From Candidatus Aminicenantota bacterium (GTDB taxonomy: Bacteria; Acidobacteriota; Aminicenantia; Aminicenantales; Aminicenantaceae): a stretch of DNA of 5,803 nt. The stretch lies in assembly GCA_030673995.1 (NCBI GenBank), contig DAOUYU010000114.1:1-5803 (forward strand). The letters run 5' to 3'. A program made the translations under genes and the position numbers. How positions within the stretch are numbered: the first letter of the stretch is position 1; the number at the start of each line of letters is the position of its first letter. Shown in pieces: positions 1 through 5,803 of this stretch. Below the pieces are notes generated by a model, which searched no databases, was not told the DNA's origin, and worked only from the letters and a program-made list of their open reading frames with translations.

Positions 1-1647
1 TTTGAAATTCTAGGTATCCTTCATAACGTCGGTCCCAAAAGAAACATCATTCTGGCGAAGCTCAAGAATGATATACTGGATAATGCCGGCGTTATCCAGG
101 GTATGAGCGGAAGCCCGGTTTATGTGGGTGGCAAGCTCATAGGAGCTGTCGCTTACAGCTTTGGAACTTTTGTCAAGGAAGCCATTGCAGGAATCACTCC
201 CATTGAAGAGATGCTGGCTATTTCAAAGGAAAAACCGCCGAAGTCCTCCTTTTCTCCCCGAATTCCTTTAAAAAAACAACTGAGCCTGGAAGAGATTTTT
301 GAGTTAAACAAAGAATTTTTCCTTTCCAGGCCCTCTTTTTCCTCCGAAGGTCGAGCCCTCATCCCTTTAAATATCCCTCTTGTCTTCAGAGGTTTTTCTT
401 CACAGGTCTTCGGGAGCGCGAAGTCGTTTTTTTCGAGGATAGGATTTAATCCTGTTCAAGGTGGTTCTTTGAGTCAGTCAGTGAATGAAATTTCACCTCC
501 TGAACTCACTCTTCGTGAGGGAGACCCAGTGGCCGTTCAACTGGTCAAGGGAGATTTGGATCTATCTGCTGTGGGAACAACGACCTATATTGACGGTAAC
601 ACGGTCCTGGCTTTTGGTCATCCGCTGTATAATTTAGGCGCGGTTGATTATGCCATGGCTAGGGCCAGTGTGATAACCGTAATTCCGAGCCTTTCCGGTT
701 CGTTCAAACTTTCTGCCTCTGATAACCTGGTCGGAACGTTTACACAGGATCGCTCATCGGGATTATTGGGGGAGCTGGGAAAGATACCCAAATATATACC
801 GATTAACGTTATGATGGTGGATCCTCAGGGTGAGGTAAAAAATTTCAAAATACAAATAGCCAACGATAAAATTTTAAGTCCCGCACTTGTCAATCTTTCT
901 CTTGCGAGCATTATATCCTCTGAGAGGAGAGCTCTAGGAAACCTTTCTCTCGAGCTGGGGGGAGATGTTTACCTGGAAAACGGCAGAAGCGTTCATCTTG
1001 AAGACCTTTTTTCCGGGAGTTTTGATAATGCTGCCATTAACCTTTCGAATCTTCTGGCGGCAGTTGTTTATTTCCTGACCAATAACGAGTTCAAAGATTT
1101 GGGTATCCATCGTATTGACCTGGGCATTCGTGCTTCTGAAGAGGCTAAGTTCTCATACCTGGAGAAAGTCTGGCTGGACAAGTATGAAGCTTCGCCTGGA
1201 GAGAGTATTCAGATAAAAGTTTATTACCGGACCTTCGGAGGGGAAAGCGTTCTCCGTGAAGCCGGCATTATTGCCCCCAACCTCCCGCCAGGCTCAGAGT
1301 TTCAGCTGGTGATTGGCGATGCTGCTTCGATGAATGAGATAGAGAGAAATCAGTACAGAGTAACGGCTTTTGTTCCCCGGAGTTTAAACCAGCTCATCAG
1401 GATCCTGGGCAATCTCAGGAAAAATAACCGCATTTATTTTAAGATTTTAGCATCCAAGCCCGGCCTCTTCCTGAAGGGCGAAGAATTGCCAAATTTACCT
1501 CCCACGATGAAATCGATGTTTTCCTCTCCCCGTGCTGCAGTTTCTGCTCCTACAAAACTCGATAAATCAACTCTGAGTGAATATCAGTTAGCCATACCTT
1601 ATGTGTTTAGAGGTGGGGTTGTGATTCCCGTTAAAATAAAGAAATAG
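1..1647 (+). CDS. SpoIVB peptidase S55 domain-containing protein (5'-truncated by window edge)
   Basis: The frame is open from base 1, so the gene starts upstream; the first Met (base 103) lies inside the conserved motif and is not the true start. 548 residues are visible. Residues 1-33 lead into GMSGSPVY (34-41), then a GKLIGAVAYSF stretch and a TPIEEML block (66-72), the hallmark of the S55 (SpoIVB) family. By analogy with GDSGGP of trypsin-like enzymes, Ser36 would be the nucleophile. After a Ser/Pro/Phe-rich linker (about 75-155) comes a second conserved block: VGTTTYIDG, AFGHPLY (His207), and TQDRSSG near 248-254. Residues about 385-548 form a beta-rich C-terminal region with PNLPPG and LPNLPP motifs and no domain I can name. 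SpoIVB itself is a Bacillus sporulation signalling protease, but homologues occur in non-sporulating bacteria with unknown role. Probably exported, though any signal peptide is out of view. It is the first visible gene of an operon with the propeller gene 12 bases downstream. Family call is firm; substrate and activity are unknown. Confidence 0.88.
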   Translation, partial: FEILGILHNVGPKRNIILAKLKNDILDNAGVIQGMSGSPVYVGGKLIGAVAYSFGTFVKEAIAGITPIEEMLAISKEKPPKSSFSPRIPLKKQLSLEEIFELNKEFFLSRPSFSSEGRALIPLNIPLVFRGFSSQVFGSAKSFFSRIGFNPVQGGSLSQSVNEISPPELTLREGDPVAVQLVKGDLDLSAVGTTTYIDGNTVLAFGHPLYNLGAVDYAMARASVITVIPSLSGSFKLSASDNLVGTFTQDRSSGLLGELGKIPKYIPINVMMVDPQGEVKNFKIQIANDKILSPALVNLSLASIISSERRALGNLSLELGGDVYLENGRSVHLEDLFSGSFDNAAINLSNLLAAVVYFLTNNEFKDLGIHRIDLGIRASEEAKFSYLEKVWLDKYEASPGESIQIKVYYRTFGGESVLREAGIIAPNLPPGSEFQLVIGDAASMNEIERNQYRVTAFVPRSLNQLIRILGNLRKNNRIYFKILASKPGLFLKGEELPNLPPTMKSMFSSPRAAVSAPTKLDKSTLSEYQLAIPYVFRGGVVIPVKIKK

Positions 1648-1650
1648 GAG
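1646..1650 (+). promoter_or_regulatory. Ribosome binding site of the propeller gene
   Basis: AGGAG overlaps the TAG stop codon of the S55 gene and sits 9 bases before the ATG at 1660. The overlap of stop and Shine-Dalgarno supports translation of both genes from one mRNA and fixes the downstream start. Confidence 0.75.
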
Positions 1651-1659
1651 AAAAAGGGA

Positions 1660-3810
1660 ATGAAAAGAGTATGGATTCCGGTTTTTTTTGCTACTGTCTT
1701 TTTGGCACAGGCTCTGCAGGGAGTTGTTCCGCAAAAATGGGAAATACGAACGAAAGATGACTTTTTGAAGGGAAAGTTTAACGGAATCTCAGTTTCCTAT
1801 GGCGGGATTCTTTCCCTTTCTCCTAAGCAAGAGGGAATAAATGGGCCTGCAGAGGAATTTTACCTGTCTCTGCTTGTTACACAGGAAGACATTGCCTATT
1901 TGGGAACAGGACATAGCGGTAAAATATTTAGAATGAGTAAGAATGCAGAGCCGGAGCTTTACTTCCAGGTGCCTGAAATGGATATTTACTGCCTTGCACA
2001 GGATAGAAGGGGAAATCTCTATGCTGGTACCTCTCCTAACGGAAAGATATACAAAATAACGGGTAAAAACGATGGAAAGGTTTTCTTTAATCCCCGAGAA
2101 AAATATATCTGGGATATAATGTTTATCAAAGGAGACGTTTTATTGGCAGCAGTCGGTGAGAACGGGGGCATTTATGAAATTACCCCGCAGGGAGAAGGAC
2201 AGCTCATCCTGAAAGTGGAGGAGAATCATATTCTTTGTCTCACAAGGGACAGCAACGAAGACCTTATTGCTGGCAGCGGCGGGAAAGGGCTCCTCTATCG
2301 AATACCTAAAGGGAAAAAGGCATCTGTTTTATTCGAGTCTCCTTATGAGGAGATAAGAGATATCGCTCTGGATGATAAGGGGAATATTTTTGCTGCAGCC
2401 GGTGGAACCGTGATCCGACCGAGGATGGAAGACACTCCGGTTTCTATAGAAAGAGTAAGTGAGGTCACCGTTGCCGTAGCTCCTTCTTCAGTGGGACCAG
2501 AGGATGCCCTCACCTCAATCAAAAAGCAGCCCGGTGCCCTTTATAGAATTGACCGGGAGGGAATGGCGAAAAGGCTCTGGCATTCCAGCGATGAATTGAT
2601 TTACAGCCTGCTCTGGAATGAGGAGGAGAAAACGCTTGTTTTTGGTACGGGAAACAAGGGGAGAATGTATACTGTGGACGGAGATGGAAAGATATCTCTT
2701 CTCGCCCAGAAAAGCTCTGAACAGATTTATTATCTTCTTCCCTTTGATTCAAAAATTTATATACTCTCCAATAATCCTTCCGGTTTAAGTATTCTCTATC
2801 CTGAACAGATGTTAAACGGGGAGTACTTGAGCCGGGTTATGGACGCCAAAACCATTTCATCATGGGGAAGAATTGAATGGGTAGCGGAGGTTCTCCAGGG
2901 GAGCACCATTCAGTTTCAGACACGAAGCGGAAATTCTGCCGACCCTAACAGGACCTGGAGTGATTGGTCTCCCCCTTATCGGAAAGGGGAAGGGGAGCAG
3001 ATTTTAAGCCCTAAAGCCCGGTACCTTCAGTTCAGGGCTATGTTAAAAAATCAATTTGGTAAAACGTCTCCTCTTCTTCGAGAAGTGTCCCTGTTTTATC
3101 TTCAGAAGAATGTTGCCCCGGCGATCACTACACTGACATTGCTTCCGGCCAATGTCGTTTATTTGAAGCCTCCAGGACAGCAGGAAGTCATCTGGGGAAT
3201 GGATGTGGATCTTTCCGAGAAGGCAAAAGGGGACAAAACCACGGCTTTGTTTGTGCCAAAGAAAGTTGAAAGAAAAGGATTCCAAACGATAACCTGGGAT
3301 GCAACTGATAAGAATGGCGACGACATGCTCTTTTCAATCTACATTAAAAAGGATAATGAGGGTCAATGGCGGGTTTTAAAAGAAGGATGGGAAGATACAA
3401 TCTATGCTTTTGATACTCTTTCCTTTCCAGACGGAAATTATTCTGTAAAAGTCATGGTTTCTGATACGGCATCTAATCCTCAGGGGATGGAGTTGAGATC
3501 TGAAAGAGTAAGCCGTTCCTTGGTCATTGATCGTTCTCTTCCGGTTGTGAGAAATTTCAAGGCTGTAAGAAATAAGAATAAGCTCGCAGTGACTTTTCAG
3601 GTAGAGGATTCCCTCTCTTATATCAAGGAGGTTAAATACCTCATCCGGCCCGATGAATGGCGGAGCATCTTTCCAGAGGATGGAATCTGTGATTCAAAGC
3701 AGGAAAGTTTCAAGGTGACTGTGACATTGCCCCCTAAGTCCGATAATCTTATTACTGTCAAGATTAAAGACAGCCGCGGCAACATAGGAGTGCACAGGCA
3801 GACTTTTTAA
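1660..3810 (+). CDS. Exported seven-bladed beta-propeller protein with C-terminal beta-sandwich domains
   Basis: 716 residues, starting at an ATG preceded by AGGAG. Residues 1-21 form a signal peptide (Lys-Arg, then a hydrophobic run ending LAQALQG), so the product is exported. From about residue 65 to 385 a repeat recurs in which a glycine precedes an aromatic strand (SGKIF, NGKIY, NGGIY, KGLLY, PGALY, KGRMY, SGLSIL), with the glycine at 87, 128, 169, 210, 292, 334 and 375. Spacing is 41-42 residues except one gap of exactly 82, which holds a polar loop (about 250-290). This fits a seven-bladed propeller with a loop insertion in the fifth blade. Residues 400-480 contain WGRIEW, QTRSGN and WSDWSPPY, resembling a jelly-roll or binding module. 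Residues about 500-625 and 626-716 look like Ig/fibronectin-type sandwiches (ITWDATDKNGD, FPDGNYSVKVMVSD). No catalytic motif is visible, so a binding or scaffold role is more likely than an enzyme. Function unknown. Co-transcribed with the S55 gene. Confidence 0.85.
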   Translation: MKRVWIPVFFATVFLAQALQGVVPQKWEIRTKDDFLKGKFNGISVSYGGILSLSPKQEGINGPAEEFYLSLLVTQEDIAYLGTGHSGKIFRMSKNAEPELYFQVPEMDIYCLAQDRRGNLYAGTSPNGKIYKITGKNDGKVFFNPREKYIWDIMFIKGDVLLAAVGENGGIYEITPQGEGQLILKVEENHILCLTRDSNEDLIAGSGGKGLLYRIPKGKKASVLFESPYEEIRDIALDDKGNIFAAAGGTVIRPRMEDTPVSIERVSEVTVAVAPSSVGPEDALTSIKKQPGALYRIDREGMAKRLWHSSDELIYSLLWNEEEKTLVFGTGNKGRMYTVDGDGKISLLAQKSSEQIYYLLPFDSKIYILSNNPSGLSILYPEQMLNGEYLSRVMDAKTISSWGRIEWVAEVLQGSTIQFQTRSGNSADPNRTWSDWSPPYRKGEGEQILSPKARYLQFRAMLKNQFGKTSPLLREVSLFYLQKNVAPAITTLTLLPANVVYLKPPGQQEVIWGMDVDLSEKAKGDKTTALFVPKKVERKGFQTITWDATDKNGDDMLFSIYIKKDNEGQWRVLKEGWEDTIYAFDTLSFPDGNYSVKVMVSDTASNPQGMELRSERVSRSLVIDRSLPVVRNFKAVRNKNKLAVTFQVEDSLSYIKEVKYLIRPDEWRSIFPEDGICDSKQESFKVTVTLPPKSDNLITVKIKDSRGNIGVHRQTF

Positions 3811-3833
3811 GCTGCACTGGCCAGACTGGAAAA

Positions 3834-3841
3834 AGGGGCAA
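3834..3841 (+). repeat. Left target-site duplication, AGGGGCAA
   Basis: Exact 8-bp direct repeat of 4096-4103, ending on the base before the left terminal inverted repeat. Exact length, exact identity and exact abutment on both sides are what transposition would leave. Confidence 0.8.
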
Positions 3842-3865
3842 GGCTCATCACGTTTTTGACTACCT
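3842..3865 (+). repeat. Left terminal inverted repeat of the MITE
   Basis: 24 bp reading GGCTCATCACGTTTTTGA then CTACCT. It differs from the reverse complement of 4072-4095 only at its third base (C for T) and nineteenth base (C for G). Similarity stops at both edges of the 24 bp. Confidence 0.8.
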
Positions 3866-3899
3866 GAGTTGATGTATATAGTATTGGTTCAAGTCTTTT

Positions 3900-3926
3900 G
3901 TCATTCCCGCGAAAGCGGGAATCCAG
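3900..3926 (+). repeat. Palindromic repeat copy 1 (REP-like), inside the MITE
   Basis: 27 bp starting GTC and ending CCAG, with a perfect 8-bp stem ATTCCCGC/GCGGGAAT around a GAAA tetraloop (stem and loop at 3903-3922). This core belongs to a class of short palindromes seen dispersed in many bacterial genomes, comparable to dRS3 repeats of Neisseria. It is the exact reverse complement of 3983-4009. No T-run follows, so it does not look like an intrinsic terminator. Confidence 0.85.
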
Positions 3927-3982
3927 AAATATAAAAAAGGTTTACGTTGCCTTGATCTGTATTGACGTATATGTTGATAGCC

Positions 3983-4009
3983 CTGGATTCCCGCTTTCGC
4001 GGGAATGAC
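3983..4009 (-). repeat. Palindromic repeat copy 2 (REP-like), inverted, inside the MITE
   Basis: Perfect 27-of-27 reverse complement of 3900-3926, separated from it by 56 bp. Each copy can fold alone, or the pair can form one long hairpin with a 56-base loop, as in a REP doublet. Translated forward it gives the DSRFRGND peptide, a familiar source of false protein predictions. Confidence 0.85.
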
Positions 4010-4071
4010 GTTATAAAAATAGATATTTACCTGCATATTTCAAACTTAAAATCTACAACGTTCACACTTCT

Positions 4072-4095
4072 AGGTACTCAAAAACGTGATGAACC
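4072..4095 (-). repeat. Right terminal inverted repeat of the MITE
   Basis: Read on the minus strand it is GGTTCATCACGTTTTTGA then GTACCT, matching the left terminus at 22 of 24 positions. It is followed directly by the second AGGGGCAA. Confidence 0.8.
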
Positions 4096-4103
4096 AGGGG
4101 CAA
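4096..4103 (+). repeat. Right target-site duplication, AGGGGCAA
   Basis: Exact copy of 3834-3841, beginning on the base after the right terminal inverted repeat. The bases beyond it (4104-4141) are the original intergenic DNA leading to the efp stop codon. Confidence 0.8.
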
Positions 4104-4126
4104 AAAGGGGGAAAGTCCTTCTTTCC
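4102..4126 (-). terminator. Candidate intrinsic terminator of the kinase-efp operon
   Basis: On the minus strand, GGAAAG (4126-4121), a 5-base loop AAGGA, and CTTTCC (4115-4110) form a 6-bp stem, followed by CCC and TTTTT (4106-4102). It begins 16 bases past the efp stop codon, the right place for a terminator. The stem is short and C residues separate it from the T-run, so it may be weak. The T-run ends inside the right target duplication. Confidence 0.4.
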
Positions 4127-4141
4127 TGCCTGCTCCTATGT

Positions 4142-4705
4142 TTATGTTTTAATCCTATCCAGATATTTGTCATCTCTCGTATCAATACGGACGATATCCC
4201 CTTCTTTTATGAACTGAGGAACGGTAATGGATATACCCGTTTCAAGAACAGCCGGCTTATTGCTGGCCGACTGTGTGGCGCCCTTGAGGAAGGGCTCTGT
4301 TTTAACCACTTTTAAATTGATCGTCAGAGGAGGCTCGATCCCAACAGGCCTGCCTTCGTGCATTTGTACAGAGAAGACAACGTTGGGGATGAGATAATTG
4401 ACTCCATCACCGATTATATCCGAAGACAGTTTGATCTGTTCGTAGTTTTCAAGGTTCATGAAGATATATTCGTCTCCGCTCTGGTAAAGATATTCCATTT
4501 CGATCTTTTCCAGGAAGGCCTTCTCGACCTTATCCTTTGAGCGAAATCTGTAGTCTAGAAGGGTTTGGTCTTTGAGGCTGCGAAGTTTGGTCTGCATCAG
4601 AGCCTGGCCTTTACCGGGAGTGATATGTGTAGACTCGAGCACCTTGTATATTCCACTTTCGACTTTTATTATCATTCCCTTTCGAATCTGGATTGCATTT
4701 ATCAT
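4142..4705 (-). CDS. efp: Translation elongation factor P
   Basis: 187 residues, the usual EF-P length. EF-P binds ribosomes stalled at consecutive prolines, between the P and E sites, and promotes peptide bond formation. Three domains are visible: an N-terminal KOW-like domain (1-62) with the TPGKGQ loop, a central OB domain (about 65-128), and a C-terminal OB domain (about 130-187). The C-terminal family signature is complete: KPAVLETG at 148-155 followed by ISITVP and, after further residues, the final EG. The loop tip is Lys32, as in lysine-modified EF-Ps of E. coli (beta-lysylation) and B. subtilis (5-aminopentanol); it is not arginine, which excludes EarP-type rhamnosylation. No modification gene is in view. 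The ATG is set by GGAGG four bases upstream. It follows the GHMP kinase gene by 17 bases on the same strand and is likely co-transcribed with it. Confidence 0.97.
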   Translation of the reverse strand: MINAIQIRKGMIIKVESGIYKVLESTHITPGKGQALMQTKLRSLKDQTLLDYRFRSKDKVEKAFLEKIEMEYLYQSGDEYIFMNLENYEQIKLSSDIIGDGVNYLIPNVVFSVQMHEGRPVGIEPPLTINLKVVKTEPFLKGATQSASNKPAVLETGISITVPQFIKEGDIVRIDTRDDKYLDRIKT

Positions 4706-4709
4706 TTTT

Positions 4710-4714
4710 CCTCC
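4710..4714 (-). promoter_or_regulatory. Ribosome binding site of efp
   Basis: GGAGG on the minus strand, four bases before the efp ATG and within the 17-bp gap after the kinase stop codon. It supports the chosen efp start. Confidence 0.8.
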
Positions 4715-4722
4715 AGCTCAGT

Positions 4723-5803
4723 CTATTTCGTCGTTGTGGCTTTGGCTCCCTCGTCGACACGAACGATATGCGGTTTTGTCCCTTCTTTCTCCAGGGCTTT
4801 GGCAACTTCTTCTGTCTTTTCCGGGGCATAGGCAAAAATGCACCCGCCTTCTCCTGAGCCGTTTATCTTGGCTCCCAGGGCTCCGGCCTTAAGGGATGCC
4901 TCTATCATCTTGTTGATTTTTGGATGGGATATATGAAGATAGTCTCTTAGAACTTCCTGTTGCCGGTAAAGAAGCTGGCCGAACCGAACATGATCAAAAG
5001 CATTTGATTCGAAGAGGGCTTCCCCTTCAGCTGTTAAATCTCGCGTCAGAAGTGTGCCCTTTAGCAGCCTTTTCACTTCAGGAGAAAGATTTTCAATCTC
5101 ATTCTCCACTTCCTGCGTAAGAGGGCTTTTCAGGGTAAAGCCTTTTATCTTTTTTTGGAGGCTGGCTACTCCCTGAAGGACGTGACTTTTAATAAAGCCA
5201 AGGGTGCCGGTTGTATCTTTTCTCAGAAGAGAATCGGCAAGAACAAATTCTTTGAGCGGATTTTTTAGCTTGCTGACGTTCAACTTGTCACCGAAATGGA
5301 CGGAGAGTATGCCTCCCAGGGAAGCAGTATAGTGATCCATCTTGCCTCCAGGCTCTTTGAATTCTGCCACTTCCGAGAGGAAGGCCAGCTCCGCAATCTT
5401 TTCCTCCATTCTGGCTCTTTTATCTCCGTAAGCTTCCAGCAGGAATTTTATCCAGGCCACGACGAGAGCGGATGAGCTTGCAGTGCCTGAGTTTATGGGG
5501 ATGGTTCCTTGAATGAGGCAGTCCCATCCCGCATGAAAGTTTACACCTTTTCTTCTGAGAACATTGATGGTGCTTTTTATGTAATCTCTTTCTTTTGTGT
5601 ATTTCAGTTCTTTTTTTAGGCTAAATTCTTCGGTCTCTTCAATATCCGGGAGATTGATCTTGAATATCTTGTCTTTTCTTTTCTTTCCGCTTATGGAAAT
5701 TCTCAAGTTTATTGCAGCAGAGATAATGGGCAAACCGAAATAGTCCTGATGTTCCCCAAAGAGAACGATTCTCCCGGGAGCTGAAACCCGGAGTTCTTTA
5801 CCT
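4723..5803 (-). CDS. GHMP-superfamily sugar kinase-like protein (5' end outside window)
   Basis: The frame is open to the window edge, so the gene begins beyond base 5803. A TTG at 5733 could be taken as a start, but translation upstream of it gives SAPGRIVLFGEHQDYFG, the first conserved GHMP motif, so it is internal. 359 residues are visible, counting from the codon at 5802. Motif 1 is at 7-23. Motif 2, the phosphate-binding loop, is IPINSGTASSSAL (about 101-113). GGKMDHY (about 152-158) aligns with the galactokinase GxMDQ segment, making Asp156 the likely catalytic base. Motif 3 is GAKINGSGEGGC (310-321). All three motifs are intact, so an active ATP-dependent small-molecule kinase is expected. 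The GEHxDY and MDH elements point to the galactokinase side of the superfamily, but GEHQDYFGLP differs from classical galactokinase and the substrate cannot be named. Ends 17 bases before efp. Confidence 0.88.
   Translation of the reverse strand, partial: GKELRVSAPGRIVLFGEHQDYFGLPIISAAINLRISISGKKRKDKIFKINLPDIEETEEFSLKKELKYTKERDYIKSTINVLRRKGVNFHAGWDCLIQGTIPINSGTASSSALVVAWIKFLLEAYGDKRARMEEKIAELAFLSEVAEFKEPGGKMDHYTASLGGILSVHFGDKLNVSKLKNPLKEFVLADSLLRKDTTGTLGFIKSHVLQGVASLQKKIKGFTLKSPLTQEVENEIENLSPEVKRLLKGTLLTRDLTAEGEALFESNAFDHVRFGQLLYRQQEVLRDYLHISHPKINKMIEASLKAGALGAKINGSGEGGCIFAYAPEKTEEVAKALEKEGTKPHIVRVDEGAKATTTK

Larger units (their letters stand above)
3842..4095. mobile_element. MITE-like non-autonomous element, 254 bp
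   Basis: The ends are 24-bp inverted repeats (3842-3865 and 4072-4095) agreeing at 22 positions, both beginning with GG and containing TCATCACGTTTTTGA. An 8-bp direct repeat AGGGGCAA abuts both ends. The interior has no credible gene and is A/T-rich apart from two palindromic repeats. Terminal inverted repeats, a target duplication and lack of a transposase together define a MITE. A GG-starting repeat with 8-bp duplication suits the ISL3 transposase family, which would have to act in trans; that assignment is inference. It sits between the 3' ends of convergent genes, where insertion is least harmful. Confidence 0.8.

Noticed and set aside
103..105. ATG as start of the S55 gene
   Set aside because: It is the Met of the conserved GMSGSP motif, and the frame continues upstream with family-like sequence to base 1.
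3789..3818. Terminator for the plus-strand operon (AGTGCA ... TGCACT around the stop codon)
   Set aside because: The stem is only 6 bp with an 18-base loop and no T-run follows. No convincing plus-strand terminator was found in 3811-4141.
3868..3975. Short similar stretches TTGATGTATAT and TTGACGTATAT near each palindrome
   Set aside because: They match imperfectly over about 11 bases in A/T-rich DNA and do not abut the palindromes, so chance is likely.
3900..4009. CRISPR array
   Set aside because: There are only two repeats, in inverted orientation and each fully palindromic; an array needs direct repeats with regular spacers.
3962..4315. Plus-strand open frame of 117 residues across the intergenic region and efp 3' end
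   Set aside because: It runs through the palindromic repeat (giving DSRFRGND), the MITE right end and antisense efp, with no ribosome binding site. It is a chance frame.
4358..5120. Several plus-strand frames of 60-106 residues opposite efp and the kinase gene
   Set aside because: They are antisense to two genes with full family signatures and have no recognisable protein features of their own.
5731..5733. TTG as start of the kinase gene
   Set aside because: The in-frame sequence upstream encodes the first GHMP motif (APGRI...GEHQDY), so the true start is outside the window.
4142..5803. Sugar kinase plus efp as a pathway for EF-P glycosylation
   Set aside because: Known EF-P rhamnosylation needs an arginine at the loop tip; this protein has lysine and no EarP is in view. 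Adjacency alone is not evidence.

Overview
The window shows two convergent gene pairs separated by a short intergenic region that carries a small non-coding mobile element. No gene is a decisive taxonomic marker. The pairing of a SpoIVB/S55-type serine peptidase-like protein with a secreted beta-propeller protein, at moderate G+C, recalls little-studied envelope loci of Acidobacteriota/Aminicenantes-like or deltaproteobacterial-type bacteria. That placement is an impression from memory of the families and was not tested.

Left half, plus strand: 1-1647 is the 3'-part of a SpoIVB S55-domain protein that runs in from outside the window (548 codons visible). It holds a GMSGSP serine motif and, further downstream, an AFGHP histidine motif. 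Twelve bases after its stop a second gene (1660-3810) encodes an exported 716-residue protein with a signal peptide, a seven-fold 41-residue propeller repeat and C-terminal beta-sandwich-like domains. The two are almost certainly co-transcribed and both look like envelope or secreted proteins.

Centre, 3811-4141: this non-coding region contains what I read as a complete 254-bp MITE (3842-4095). It has 24-bp terminal inverted repeats (22 of 24 matching) and an exact 8-bp direct repeat, AGGGGCAA, abutting both ends. Nested inside is a perfect 27-bp inverted repeat pair of the widespread 'ATTCCCGC-GAAA-GCGGGAAT' palindrome class. Taking the element and one direct repeat away restores a 69-bp gap between the convergent genes.

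Right half, minus strand: a GHMP-superfamily sugar kinase-like gene (5803-4723, its start lies beyond the window) is followed 17 bases later by efp (4705-4142), encoding translation elongation factor P with a lysine at the tip of its modification loop. A weak intrinsic terminator for this pair lies at 4126-4102, right at the edge of the mobile element.

The most notable points are the MITE with its nested palindromes, the reversed order of serine and histidine motifs in the S55 protein relative to SpoIVB, and the functionally unassigned S55/propeller pair.
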